Positions 16,536 to 26,372 of a DNA stretch of 64,000 bases are shown here, one piece after another. Position numbers and translations under genes: made by a program. The notes under the pieces are model-generated. The model was given only the letters and a program-made list of their open reading frames with translations, ran no database searches and was not told where the DNA came from. Every line of letters begins with the position of its first letter. Position 1 is the stretch's first letter. Origin of the DNA: Rhodococcus wratislaviensis (GTDB lineage: Bacteria; Actinomycetota; Actinomycetes; Mycobacteriales; Mycobacteriaceae); the NCBI RefSeq assembly GCF_900455735.1, contig NZ_UAUI01000027.1, positions 62,001-126,000 on the forward strand. The letters are read 5' to 3'.

Positions 16536-19500
16536 TCAGCTGAACGCTTCGTCGATGATCTCCTGCTGTTCCACAGCGTGCACCTTGCTCGAACCCGAGG
16601 ACGGTGCCGACATCGAACGACGCGAGATGCGCTTGATTCCGGACAGCTTGTCGGGCAGCAACTCGGGCAGAGCGAGACCGAAGAACGGCCACGCACCCTG
16701 GTTGGCCGGCTCCTCCTGAACCCACCGGAACTCGGTGGCGTTCGGGTAGCGGTCCAGCGTCTCGCGGAGACGACGGCTCGGAACCGGGTACAGCTGCTCG
16801 ATGCGGACGATCGCGATGTCCTCGCGGTTGTCCTTCTGCTTCTTCGCCAGCAGCTCCCAGTACAGCTTGCCGCTGACCAGGAGGACACGACGCACCTTGT
16901 CGCGTTCGGCGTCGCCCGTCTCGTACGTGGGCTCCTCGAACACCGAGCGGAACTTGCCGGTGGTGAAGTCTTCGACGTCGGAGACCGCGGCCTTGTTCCG
17001 CAGCATCGACTTCGGTGTGAAGACGACCAGCGGGCGGCGGATTCCGTCGAGCGAGTGACGACGCAGCAGGTGGAAGTAGCTGGCCGGGGTGGACGGCACG
17101 GCCACGGTCATCGAACCCTCGGCGCACAACTGCAGGAAGCGCTCGATACGACCGGACGTGTGGTCGGGACCCTGACCCTCGTGGCCGTGCGGCAGCAGCA
17201 GCACGACGTCGGACAGCTGGCCCCACTTGGCCTCACCGGACGAGATGAACTCGTCGATGATCGACTGCGCGCCGTTGACGAAGTCACCGAACTGCGCCTC
17301 CCACAGCACGAGCGCGTCCGGGTTGCCCACGGAGTAGCCGTACTCGAAGCCGACGGCGGCGAACTCGCTGAGCGCGGAGTCGTAGACCAGGAACTTGCCG
17401 GGGTTCTCGCTGCCCAGGTTCTGCAGCGGGGTGTACTCGGCGCCCGTCTTGCGGTCGATGAGGACCGAGTGACGCTGCGTGAACGTGCCGCGCTTGGAAT
17501 CCTGGCCGGACAGGCGAACCATCTTGCCCTGGTCGACCAGCGAACCGAACGCGAGCAGCTCGGCGAAGGCCCAGTCGATCTTGCCTTCGCGGGACATTTC
17601 GCGGCGCTTCTCGATGACCGGCTTGACGCGCGGGTGCACGGTGAAGCCCTCGGGCACGTTGACGAACGCGTCGCCGATCCGCTCGAGCACCGAGTCGTCG
17701 ACGGACGTCTTCAACTTCGTGGGCAGTACCTGGTCGAGCTCGACCGACTCACTGGGCTCCGGCGTGTACTTCTCGAGTTCGCGAACCTCGTTGAACACCC
17801 GTTCCAGCTGGCCCTGGTAGTCGCGCAGTGCGTCTTCGGCTTCCTTCAGCGAGATGTCGCCGCGGCCGATCAGGGATTCGGTGTAGCTCTTACGAACGCT
17901 GCGCTTGGTGTCGATCACGTCGTACATCGCCGGCTGCGTCATCGACGGGTCGTCGCCCTCGTTGTGACCGCGACGGCGGTAGCAGATCATGTCGATGACG
18001 ACGTCCTTCTGGAACTTCTCCCGGAAGTCGACAGCGAGCTGGGCGACCCAGACGCAGGCCTCGGGGTCGTCGCCGTTCACGTGGAAGATCGGCGCGCCGA
18101 TCATCTTCGCGACGTCGGTGCAGTACTCGGACGAACGCGAGTGCTCCGGGGCGGTGGTGAAGCCGACCTGGTTGTTGACCACGATGTGCACGGTGCCGCC
18201 GGTGCGGTACCCGCGCAGCAGTGCCAGGTTCAACGTCTCGGCCACGACACCCTGACCGGCGAAGGCGGCGTCGCCGTGCAGCATGAGCGGCAGGACGGTG
18301 AAGCCGTCCTCGCCCTTGTCGAGGATGTCCTGCTTGGCGCGGACCAGGCCCTCGAGGACCGGGTCGACCGCCTCGAGGTGCGACGGGTTGGCCGTCAGCG
18401 ACACGGTGATGTCGTTGTCGCCGAACATCTGGATGTACGTGCCCTCGGCGCCGAGGTGGTACTTCACGTCGCCGGAGCCGTGCGCGGCCGCCGGGTTCAT
18501 GTTGCCCTCGAACTCGGTGAAGATCTTCGAGTACGGCTTGCCGACGATGTTCGCGAGAACGTTGAGGCGACCGCGGTGCGGCATGCCGATGACGACCTCG
18601 TCGAGCTGGTGCTCGGCGGCCTGGTCGATGACGGCGTCCATCATCGGGATGACGGACTCGGCGCCCTCCAGGGAGAAGCGCTTCTGGCCGACGTACTTGG
18701 TCTGCAGGAACGTCTCGAACGCCTCGGCGGCATTGAGCTTGCTCAGGATGTACTTCTGCTGAGCGACCGTGGGCTTGACGTGGTGCGCCTCGACCCGGTC
18801 CTGCAGCCACTGCTGCTGCTCCGGCTCCAGGATGTGCGTGTACTCGACGCCGACGTGGCGGCAGTACGCGTCACGCAGCACGCTGAGCACGTCGCGCAGC
18901 TTCATCTTCTCCTGGCCGTGGAAGCCGCCGACCTTGAACTCGCGGTCGAGGTCCCACAGGGTCAGGTCGTGCGTGCGGACGTCCAGGTCCGGGTGGCTGC
19001 GGAACTTGTCCTTGACGAACTGCAGCGGATCCGTGTCGGCCATCAGGTGACCACGGTTGCGGTACGCGGCGATCAGCTCGAGAACACGGGTGTTCTTGTC
19101 GACGGCGCCTTCGGGCACGTCCTTGCGCCAGCGGACCGGCTCGTACGGGATGTGCAGCGCGTGGAAGATCTCGTCGTAGAACTCGTCGCTGATCAGCAGG
19201 TTGTGGATGGTCCGGAGGAAGTCGCCGGACTCGGCACCCTGGATGATGCGGTGGTCGTACGTCGAGGTCAGCGTCATGAGCTTGCCGACGCCGATCTCGG
19301 CGAGGCGCTCGTCGCTCGCGCCCTGGAACTCGGCGGGGTACTCCATCGCGCCGGCACCGATGATGGCGCCCTGGCCGTTCATCAGTCGCGGCACGGAGTG
19401 CACGGTGCCGATGCCGCCGGGGTTGGTGAGCGAGATGGTGACACCCGAGAAGTCCTCGGCGGTGAGCTTGCCGTCACGCGCGCGCCGGACGATGTCCTCG

Positions 19501-20312
19501 TAGGCGCTGTAGAACTGCGTGAAGTTGTGGGTGTCGGTGTTCTTGATCGCGGCGACGACGAGGGACCGGCTGCCGTCCTTGCCCGGCAGGTCGATGGCCA
19601 GACCGAGGTTGGTGTGTGCGGGGGTGACCGCGTTGGGCTTGCCGTCGATCTCGGCGAAGTGCCGGTTCATGTTCGGGAACGCCTTGACCGCCTGAACGAT
19701 CGCGTAACCCAGCAGGTGCGTGAACGAGATCTTGCCGCCGCGGGTACGGGCGAGGTGGTTGTTGATGACGATCCGGTTGTCGAACATCAGCTTCGCAGGG
19801 ATGGCGCGAACGCTGGTGGCGGTCGGAATGGCCAGCGAGGCCGACATGTTCTTGGCGACGGCAGCAGCTGCGCCGCGGAGAACCTTCGACTCCTCCACTG
19901 CAGGCGCGGGAGCGGACGCCTTCGCGTCCTTCGCCGCGGTCTCCTTCGCGGGTGCGGCCTTCTTGGGGGCCTCGGTCTTCGGGGCAGCAGCCTTCGGAGC
20001 TGCACCGTTGGGTGCAGTCTTCGGCGCGGCGCCGTTGGCCGCCTTGGTCTGAGGCTTGGGTGCGGTCTCGGACTCGGGAACCGGGGGAGTCGACGCCTTG
20101 GCGGAGGGAGCGGCAGCAGGTGCGGCGGTGGTGGTGCCGTTCGTGCCTTGTCCGTTGGCTGCGCCTGCCTTGGCGGCGGCGTCGGGAGAGTAATCCGTCA
20201 GGAATTCGTGCCAACTCGCGTCCACGGACGACGGATCGTCCTGGAAACGCTGGTACATCTCGTCAACCAACCACTGGTTCTGTCCGAACTGGGATGTAGA
20301 GCTGCTGCTCAC
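16536..20312 (-). CDS. kgd: Multifunctional 2-oxoglutarate decarboxylase/dehydrogenase E1-E2 fusion
   Basis: 1258 residues, GTG start. Domains in order: an N-terminal helical segment (1-45), an Ala/Pro/Lys linker (46-140), an acyltransferase (E2) domain (about 145-370) with the active-site region TYDHRIIQG at 351-359, and the thiamine-diphosphate E1 part (about 380-1258) with GMPHRGRLNV, HGDAAFAGQGVVAET and NNQVGFTT. This fusion without a lipoyl domain is the actinobacterial Kgd, which acts with AceF-type E2 and Lpd in the TCA cycle and is inhibited by GarA in mycobacteria. The canonical E2 HxxxDG Asp is Gln here (HRIIQG), as expected in this family. The mature size is close to the mycobacterial protein. 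Confidence 0.97.
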   Translation of the reverse strand: MSSSSTSQFGQNQWLVDEMYQRFQDDPSSVDASWHEFLTDYSPDAAAKAGAANGQGTNGTTTAAPAAAPSAKASTPPVPESETAPKPQTKAANGAAPKTAPNGAAPKAAAPKTEAPKKAAPAKETAAKDAKASAPAPAVEESKVLRGAAAAVAKNMSASLAIPTATSVRAIPAKLMFDNRIVINNHLARTRGGKISFTHLLGYAIVQAVKAFPNMNRHFAEIDGKPNAVTPAHTNLGLAIDLPGKDGSRSLVVAAIKNTDTHNFTQFYSAYEDIVRRARDGKLTAEDFSGVTISLTNPGGIGTVHSVPRLMNGQGAIIGAGAMEYPAEFQGASDERLAEIGVGKLMTLTSTYDHRIIQGAESGDFLRTIHNLLISDEFYDEIFHALHIPYEPVRWRKDVPEGAVDKNTRVLELIAAYRNRGHLMADTDPLQFVKDKFRSHPDLDVRTHDLTLWDLDREFKVGGFHGQEKMKLRDVLSVLRDAYCRHVGVEYTHILEPEQQQWLQDRVEAHHVKPTVAQQKYILSKLNAAEAFETFLQTKYVGQKRFSLEGAESVIPMMDAVIDQAAEHQLDEVVIGMPHRGRLNVLANIVGKPYSKIFTEFEGNMNPAAAHGSGDVKYHLGAEGTYIQMFGDNDITVSLTANPSHLEAVDPVLEGLVRAKQDILDKGEDGFTVLPLMLHGDAAFAGQGVVAETLNLALLRGYRTGGTVHIVVNNQVGFTTAPEHSRSSEYCTDVAKMIGAPIFHVNGDDPEACVWVAQLAVDFREKFQKDVVIDMICYRRRGHNEGDDPSMTQPAMYDVIDTKRSVRKSYTESLIGRGDISLKEAEDALRDYQGQLERVFNEVRELEKYTPEPSESVELDQVLPTKLKTSVDDSVLERIGDAFVNVPEGFTVHPRVKPVIEKRREMSREGKIDWAFAELLAFGSLVDQGKMVRLSGQDSKRGTFTQRHSVLIDRKTGAEYTPLQNLGSENPGKFLVYDSALSEFAAVGFEYGYSVGNPDALVLWEAQFGDFVNGAQSIIDEFISSGEAKWGQLSDVVLLLPHGHEGQGPDHTSGRIERFLQLCAEGSMTVAVPSTPASYFHLLRRHSLDGIRRPLVVFTPKSMLRNKAAVSDVEDFTTGKFRSVFEEPTYETGDAERDKVRRVLLVSGKLYWELLAKKQKDNREDIAIVRIEQLYPVPSRRLRETLDRYPNATEFRWVQEEPANQGAWPFFGLALPELLPDKLSGIKRISRRSMSAPSSGSSKVHAVEQQEIIDEAFS

Positions 20313-20358
20313 GGCAGGTGTTCGCCTCGTTTCTATTTCGGTACCCGATCAGAGCGCC

Positions 20359-20364
20359 TATATA
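20359..20364 (-). promoter_or_regulatory. Candidate -10 element for kgd
   Basis: TATATA on the minus strand, 47 bp before the kgd GTG. No good -35 hexamer lies 17-18 bp upstream, so this is tentative. Confidence 0.3.
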
Positions 20365-20423
20365 CATGAGACTAGCCCTCGCGTGTGACGTGTAGATCGC
20401 CAGGCCTGCACGTGTGAGCTGTC

Positions 20424-23400
20424 TCACGGCCAACCGATGGGGTCACCATCGATGACGGTTCTCGCCCCGCGATTATTCCCCGACCCGGTCTCCGCCGCAT
20501 CCCACAGTCCCGAATAGTGGCCACCGGCATAGCGCAGGGTGGCGTGCGATCCGGTTTCGACCACCCGCCCCTTGTCGATGACGAGGATCACATCTGCCCG
20601 GGCCGCGGTGGCCAGTCGGTGGGCCACCACCACCGACGTCCGGGTGCGGGTCACACGGCTGCTCGCCTCGAGAACTACCTGCTCGGTGGCCGGATCGAGC
20701 GTCGCGGTCGCTTCGTCGAGCAGCAGTAGATCGGGGTCGACCAGCTCGGCCCGGGCGAGCGCGATCAGCTGGCGCTGGCCCGCCGACAGTCCCTGCCCGC
20801 GCTCGCCGATGGGGTGATGCATCCCACCCCGGAATCCGGCGATCGTGCCCAGCGCTCCGACCGCGCGGGCGGCGTCCTCGATCTCCTCGCGGCTCGCATC
20901 CGGGCGGCCGTACGCGATATTCGTGGCGACGGTCCCGGTGAACAGATGAGCTTCCTGGGGGACGACGCCGAGCCGTCCGCGGTACGCGCCGAGCGGGTAC
21001 CGGCGGAGGTCCACGTCGTCGACGAGCACCGCGCCGGACGTCGGGTCGTAGAACCGGGCGAGCAGTTTCACGATGGTCGACTTGCCCGCGCCGGTCCGGC
21101 CGACCAGGGCGACGGTGGTGCCGGCGGGGATGTGCAGATCGATGTCGGTCAGGGCGTCGCTGTCCGCGCCCTGATAGCGGAACCCGACGTCCCGCAGGCA
21201 CAGCTCGCCGCGCAGGTGCCCGTGGATCGGCTGGAGGTTCTCGCGCGAGGTCGCCCGCTCGATGGAACTGGGTGTGCGGAGCAGATCCCCGATCCGGAGC
21301 AGACCCACACTGGCCTGCTGGTACCCGTCGAACACCTGCGACAGCTGCTGGATGGGCCCGAACAGCAGCCCGAGGTACAGCACGAAGGCGACGAGCGTCC
21401 CGGTCGTCGTGTCGCCGCCCGCCACCTGGCGCGCACCGACGAACACCACGGCGGCCAGGGCGAGGTCCGAGAGGAACGCGATGAACGGGAAGTACAGCGA
21501 GATCGCCCGCTGTGACCGCATCCGGCTGCGCCGGTAGCTGTCGGCCCGCTCGGCGAACCGGCGGGCGGCGAACCCTTCGCGGCGGTACGCCTGGGCGGCC
21601 CGGAGCCCGGCGATGTTCTCCTGGAAGTCGGCGTTGACGAGCGAGATCCGCTCACGCGAGACCGTGTACGCCACCGAGGAGATCCGGCGGAAGATCAGCG
21701 TCGCGACGACGAGCGGTGGGATGACGGCGAGCGCCACCAGCGCCAGCGTGACGTCGGTGGCGACGAGGGCGACGGAGATACCGAGGACCGTCAGGACACT
21801 CACCACGGCGGTGGACATCCCCGTCTGGATGAACGACGACAACGCGTCGACGTCGGTGGTCATCCGGGTCATGATGCGGCCGGACAGTTCGCGCTCGTAG
21901 TAGTCGAGCCCGAGCCGCTGCAGGTGGGCGTAACTGCGCACCCGCAGCCCGAACAGCACACGTTCCCCCGCCCGGGCGGTGAGGACCGTCATCAGGGCGA
22001 CGACGAGCCAGCCGGCGACCACGAGGGCGACGCCGACCCCCGCCGCGGTCCAGAGCGTGGCGGAGTCCTGCGGGACGACACCGCGGTCGATCGCGAACCG
22101 GACGATCGAGGGGAACGCGATCCCGGCGAGCGAGTCGAGCGCGAGGCAGACGACGACGGCGACGAGGAGGGCGCGGACCGGGCGCAGGATCCGCGACAGC
22201 CGGAAGTCGGGCTCGGGCAGGCGCAGGTTCCGGGTGTCGATGCCCGGGCTCTCGACGGCGGGCGGAAGGGCATTCACGGCCTGCCGGAGTTCCGGGGTCG
22301 CGGCCACGTTGCCCAGCGCTCCCGCCATCGGTCCGCCTGCGGCACGGCCGCCGCCGGGGCCCGCGCCGGGAGCCGGGGTGCGGCCGGACGAGGCGGACGC
22401 GACGGGCACGTCCCACTCCTCGGCGTCCTCCGGCCACAACTCGGACTCGGACGGCATGCGCTGATACGGCATCGGCTCGCTCGGAGCGGGGACGCTGACG
22501 TCGATGGGACCCGCGCTGTCGGGGGAGGAGAACAGTGCGCGGAAGAGCGGGCACCGCTCGTCGAGTTCGGCCACCGTCCCGGAATCGATGATCCGTCCGC
22601 CGTCGAGCACGGCGACGCGGTCGGCGAGCGACAGTGTCGAACGGCGATGCGCCAGTATCAGCGCCGTCCGGCCGCGATTCGCGCGCAGCGCCGCGAAGAT
22701 CGACGCCTCGGTGGTGGCGTCGACGGCGGAAGTCGCGTCGTCGAGGATCAGCACCCGCGGGTCGGTGAGGAGTGCGCGTGCCAGCGCAATCCGCTGCCGC
22801 TGCCCGCCGGAGAGTGTGAGACCCCGTTCGCCGACCACGGTGTCGTAGCCGTCCGGCAACGCGGAGACGAACTCGTCGGCGGCGGCCATGTCGGCGGCGG
22901 CACGGATCTCCTCGGCGCTGGCGTCGGGCCTGCCGAGGGCGATGTTGGCCGCGATGGTGTCGGAGAAGAGGAACGGCTCGTCGAACACGAGGCCGACGGC
23001 TTCGCGCAACTGCTCGGCGCTCAGGTGTGCGACGTCGAACGACTCGCCCCCCGACGTGAGGGACACGGAACCCGAGGACGGGGCGTAGAAGCGGGGGAGC
23101 AGCAGTGACAGCGCGGTCTTGCCGGAGCCGGCCGTCCCGACCACCGCGACCGTCTCGCCGGGCGCGATGCGCAGGTCGAGTCCGCAGAGGATGTGCCGAT
23201 CCGATTCGAATCCGAACGTGACCGAGCGCAGATCCACACCCAGCGGTCCGCCGGGCAGTGCAGTGGGGTGCGGCGGGTCCGCGACCTCCGGTTCGGCGTC
23301 GATCACCTCGTACACGCGCTCGACGGCCGCCCTGGACAGCTGTGCCATGATCACGACCGACGACAGTGTGCGGGTGACGCCGGTCATCGTGGCGACGTAC

Positions 23401-24314
23401 GTGGCGAAGGCGAGGAACGTGCCGATCGTGATGGAGCCGTGGAGGGCGAGGTAACCGCCGACCGCGATGACGCCCACGAGACCCAGCTGGGGCAGTGCCG
23501 CCATGGTCGGCGCGAAGCGTGCATTGATCCGGGCGGCCCGCAGGCGTTCGGCGTACAGCGTGCGGCTGTGGTCTTCGAGCTGGTCGACGGCCCGGCGCTC
23601 CTGGCCGAACCCCTTGACGACGCGGACACCGGTGACGGTCTCCTCGACGTGCTGCGCGAGGTCGGCCGCCCGCTGCTGCGCCGACCAGGTGGCCGCGAAC
23701 AGTTTCGGGCGCATCGCGTACACGACGAGGCACACCGCGGGGACGATCACCAGCGCGACGACGGTCAGTAGCGGTGACAGCCAGGCCATGATGCCGAGCG
23801 CGAGGACGAATTGGAGCAACGCGCCCGCCGACAACGGGACCATGGCGAGCAGGCCCTGCACCAGCTGGAGGTCGGTGATGGACCGGGAGACCACCTGGCC
23901 GGTGCGGATCTGATCCTGCCCCCGCCCGTCGAGCCGTTGCAGCGCACCCAGCAGGCCGAGCCGCAGGTCGTGCTGGACGTCGAGCGAAAGCTTCCCGGCG
24001 AGCATCCGGCGGCCGTACTGGCAGCCGAAGCGGACGCACGCGAGCAGTGCGATGAGCAGCGCGGCGATGCCGATCACCTGGGTGTCGCGACCCGAGCCGG
24101 CGGCGTCGACCGCGTACTTGGTGAGGAGGGGGAACGAGATGTCGATCCCGGCGGCGACGACCGTCACGGACAGGGCGCCGAGTGCGACGCGGCGGTGCGC
24201 CCAGCACTCACCGCTCAGCCGTCGAATCCAGCCCGGCCGTGCCTGATCCTGCTCCAGCGTCTGCTCCCGTTCGATCACCGAACCGGACGCACTCTCACTT
24301 GCCACTGGATCCAC
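20424..24314 (-). CDS. Fused tandem ABC exporter (two TMD-NBD halves in one chain)
   Basis: 1296 residues from the GTG at 24314 (a second GTG at 24305 is also possible). Half 1: membrane domain about 40-330, Walker A GTAGSGKT at 393-400, signature LSGGQ at 501-505, Walker B LILDDATSA near 522-530. A Pro/Gly/Ala-rich linker joins it to half 2: membrane domain, Walker A GRTGAGKST, signature LSAGQRQ, Walker B LLLLDEATATLD. It resembles the single-chain multidrug exporter Rv0194. In NBD1 the catalytic Glu is Asp and the Q-loop Gln is replaced (GLVFDEPF); in NBD2 the signature is LSAGQ. These all fall in one composite ATP site, so that site is probably degenerate. Confidence 0.9.
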   Translation of the reverse strand: MDPVASESASGSVIEREQTLEQDQARPGWIRRLSGECWAHRRVALGALSVTVVAAGIDISFPLLTKYAVDAAGSGRDTQVIGIAALLIALLACVRFGCQYGRRMLAGKLSLDVQHDLRLGLLGALQRLDGRGQDQIRTGQVVSRSITDLQLVQGLLAMVPLSAGALLQFVLALGIMAWLSPLLTVVALVIVPAVCLVVYAMRPKLFAATWSAQQRAADLAQHVEETVTGVRVVKGFGQERRAVDQLEDHSRTLYAERLRAARINARFAPTMAALPQLGLVGVIAVGGYLALHGSITIGTFLAFATYVATMTGVTRTLSSVVIMAQLSRAAVERVYEVIDAEPEVADPPHPTALPGGPLGVDLRSVTFGFESDRHILCGLDLRIAPGETVAVVGTAGSGKTALSLLLPRFYAPSSGSVSLTSGGESFDVAHLSAEQLREAVGLVFDEPFLFSDTIAANIALGRPDASAEEIRAAADMAAADEFVSALPDGYDTVVGERGLTLSGGQRQRIALARALLTDPRVLILDDATSAVDATTEASIFAALRANRGRTALILAHRRSTLSLADRVAVLDGGRIIDSGTVAELDERCPLFRALFSSPDSAGPIDVSVPAPSEPMPYQRMPSESELWPEDAEEWDVPVASASSGRTPAPGAGPGGGRAAGGPMAGALGNVAATPELRQAVNALPPAVESPGIDTRNLRLPEPDFRLSRILRPVRALLVAVVVCLALDSLAGIAFPSIVRFAIDRGVVPQDSATLWTAAGVGVALVVAGWLVVALMTVLTARAGERVLFGLRVRSYAHLQRLGLDYYERELSGRIMTRMTTDVDALSSFIQTGMSTAVVSVLTVLGISVALVATDVTLALVALAVIPPLVVATLIFRRISSVAYTVSRERISLVNADFQENIAGLRAAQAYRREGFAARRFAERADSYRRSRMRSQRAISLYFPFIAFLSDLALAAVVFVGARQVAGGDTTTGTLVAFVLYLGLLFGPIQQLSQVFDGYQQASVGLLRIGDLLRTPSSIERATSRENLQPIHGHLRGELCLRDVGFRYQGADSDALTDIDLHIPAGTTVALVGRTGAGKSTIVKLLARFYDPTSGAVLVDDVDLRRYPLGAYRGRLGVVPQEAHLFTGTVATNIAYGRPDASREEIEDAARAVGALGTIAGFRGGMHHPIGERGQGLSAGQRQLIALARAELVDPDLLLLDEATATLDPATEQVVLEASSRVTRTRTSVVVAHRLATAARADVILVIDKGRVVETGSHATLRYAGGHYSGLWDAAETGSGNNRGARTVIDGDPIGWP

Positions 24315-24355
24315 GTTAGCGCCGGGTACCGACAGGAGCGGCACCCGGCGCGGTG

Positions 24356-25135
24356 TCAGGTGATGTCGCGCTGCCGGGTGAGCGCCCAGCCGCCACCGAC
24401 GAAGACCGCGGTCCACACGATCAGGGCGAGGGGCGCGGTGGGCCAGAGCGTCAGCCAGTCGATCTCGTTGCCCGCGGCCGCGTTCGCGACCGTCCCGAGG
24501 GTGGCGGACACGGGGAGGACACTTCCGACGGAGCCGATGCCGATCCCGCTGAGGATCGACCGGAGGATCATCTCGCCGAGGGTGTACCAGACCACGAGGG
24601 CGATGCAGCTTCCGACGGACGAGCCGGTGAGCATCGACACGCCGCCGCCGATGAGCGCCCACAGCGCCCCGCAGATCAGGGCCGCCCCGAGCATGGCGAA
24701 CAGGGATCCGCGCAGTTCGAAGGTGTCACCGCCGAACGTCAGCAGCAGGGCGACGCTGACCACCTCCACCACGAGGCAGTAGAAGAAGCCGAAGGCCGCG
24801 GTGACGGCGAGCTTGGTGCCGATCACCCCGTCCCGGCCGCGAGCGGTGAGGAATGTGGTGGTGAGCGTCTTGTACCGGAATTCCGTGCCCACGTTCACCG
24901 CCCCGAAGAGTGCGGCGAACAGGACGACGAGGGCAACCGCGACCGCCAGGCCGAACAGGGTGGCGGCGAGGTTGGCCTCGCTCGGATCGGCCTCGAACGC
25001 GTCGGTGAACGCACGCATCACCGGCAGGGTGATCGCGCTCGAGAACATCCCGACGATCAGTGGTGCGAGACCGAGCATCCACCAGAAGCGCAGTGTGGTG
25101 ACCTTGCGGAATTCCGCGGTGAGCAACGCTGTCAT
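24356..25135 (-). CDS. ABC-2 type transporter permease
   Basis: 259 residues with six hydrophobic segments, for example LAVAVALVVLFAALFGAVNV, GALWALIGGGVSMLTG and the C-terminal LALIVWTAVFVGGGWAL. The N-terminus LTAEFRKVTTLRFWWML and TEFRYKTLTTTFL are typical of ABC-2 export permeases. Its ATG overlaps the stop of the ATPase gene (ATGA), so the two form one transporter. The substrate is unknown; such pairs export drugs, lipids or peptides, or confer lantibiotic resistance. Confidence 0.88.
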   Translation of the reverse strand: MTALLTAEFRKVTTLRFWWMLGLAPLIVGMFSSAITLPVMRAFTDAFEADPSEANLAATLFGLAVAVALVVLFAALFGAVNVGTEFRYKTLTTTFLTARGRDGVIGTKLAVTAAFGFFYCLVVEVVSVALLLTFGGDTFELRGSLFAMLGAALICGALWALIGGGVSMLTGSSVGSCIALVVWYTLGEMILRSILSGIGIGSVGSVLPVSATLGTVANAAAGNEIDWLTLWPTAPLALIVWTAVFVGGGWALTRQRDIT

Positions 25136-26262
25136 CGCGGACCTCCGGACATCGGACCGTGCTGGGGGTGTGCGGGTGGTGGACCGTAGCCCGGTGGCGG
25201 GGCGTACCCGGGAGGCGGACCGTAACCCGGCTGCGGGGCGTACCCGGGAGGTGCGTACCCGGGCTGGGGCGCGTACGCCGGCGGTGGGCCGTACCCCGCG
25301 GGCGCCGCGGCGCTCGCGCCGGCCACGTACTGGCCTGCGGTCATCGACAGGAAGAGTTGCTCGAGGTCGATGTGATCACCGGCGGCGCCGAAAATCGTGA
25401 CCCCGGCTTCGGCGGCGACGGACTCGACGAGTTCGAGGGACGCGCCGACGACGGCGAGGCGCCCGTCCACGAGCGACCGGGCATCGACGATGCCCCTGGC
25501 GGCCAGGGCGGTCGCCAGCGCGGGCGGGCTCGAGGACGCGACCAGCAGCCGGCTCTGCTGCGACTTGCGCAGCTCCTCCATCCGTCCCTGATAGACGAGG
25601 GACCCGCGGCTGACGATCACGAGATTGTCGACGGTCTGCTCCACTTCGCGGAGGATGTGGCTCGAGATCAGCACGGTCCGGCCGGATGCGGCGAAGCCCT
25701 TGAGGAACTCGCGGAGCCAGGCGATGCCCTCGGGGTCGAGTCCGTTGGCCGGTTCGTCGAGGATTAGGATGCGCGGATCGCCCAGCAGCGCCGTCGCCAG
25801 CGACAGCCGCTGACGCATGCCGAGTGAGAAGCCGCCCGCCTTGCGCCCGGCAACGTCCTCGAGCCCGACGAGCGCGAGCACCTGTTGTGCGCGTGCGTCC
25901 GGTACACGGATCGCGGACGCGTACACCTTCAGGTGGTCGAGTGCCGTCCGGTTGGGGTGCAGGCTCTGCGAGTCCAGGACGGCACCGATCGTGCGCGCGG
26001 GGTCGACGAGGAGGCGGATCGGGACACCGGCGACCGTGGAGGTGCCGGCCGTCGGCTTCACGAGACCGAGGATCATCCGCAATGTCGTGGTTTTACCCGA
26101 CCCGTTGGGCCCGAGGAATCCGGTGATCGATCCCTGCGGCACGGTGAAGCTGAGGTCCGTGACCGCGTCCACGTTCTTGAAACGCTTCGACAGCCCCCGC
26201 ACCTCGATCGGCGCCGTGAAACTTCCCGGGATTGGTGTGGTCAACCCGTCCTCCCCTGCCAC
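25132..26262 (-). CDS. ABC transporter ATPase with C-terminal Pro-Gly-Tyr repeat
   Basis: 376 residues from a GTG at 26262. A TTG six codons in, at 26244, has GGGGAGG 5 nt upstream and may be the true start. NBD: Walker A GPNGSGKTT, signature FSLGMRQRLSLA, Walker B ILILDEPANGLDPEG, H-loop LISSHILREVE, as in the CcmA/DrrA-type exporters. The last 50 residues are a low-complexity run of GYGPPP/YAPQP repeats, unusual for an ATPase and likely disordered. It pairs with the overlapping permease. Confidence 0.9.
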   Translation of the reverse strand: MAGEDGLTTPIPGSFTAPIEVRGLSKRFKNVDAVTDLSFTVPQGSITGFLGPNGSGKTTTLRMILGLVKPTAGTSTVAGVPIRLLVDPARTIGAVLDSQSLHPNRTALDHLKVYASAIRVPDARAQQVLALVGLEDVAGRKAGGFSLGMRQRLSLATALLGDPRILILDEPANGLDPEGIAWLREFLKGFAASGRTVLISSHILREVEQTVDNLVIVSRGSLVYQGRMEELRKSQQSRLLVASSSPPALATALAARGIVDARSLVDGRLAVVGASLELVESVAAEAGVTIFGAAGDHIDLEQLFLSMTAGQYVAGASAAAPAGYGPPPAYAPQPGYAPPGYAPQPGYGPPPGYAPPPGYGPPPAHPQHGPMSGGPR

Positions 26263-26372
26263 AATCGAATGGAACTGTTTCGACCCTACTGGGCTGCCGT
26301 GCCGAGATTCACCAACTGACGTACAGGGCGTCTGCGACGGCGCATGCTGAAACCACTTGATTGGGGACGCAC

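Noticed and set aside
16512..20369. A 1285-codon open frame on the plus strand opposite kgd
   Set aside because: It is a GC-driven mirror of the kgd codons, with low-complexity RVLRHVD-like residues and no motif; kgd is certain on the other strand.
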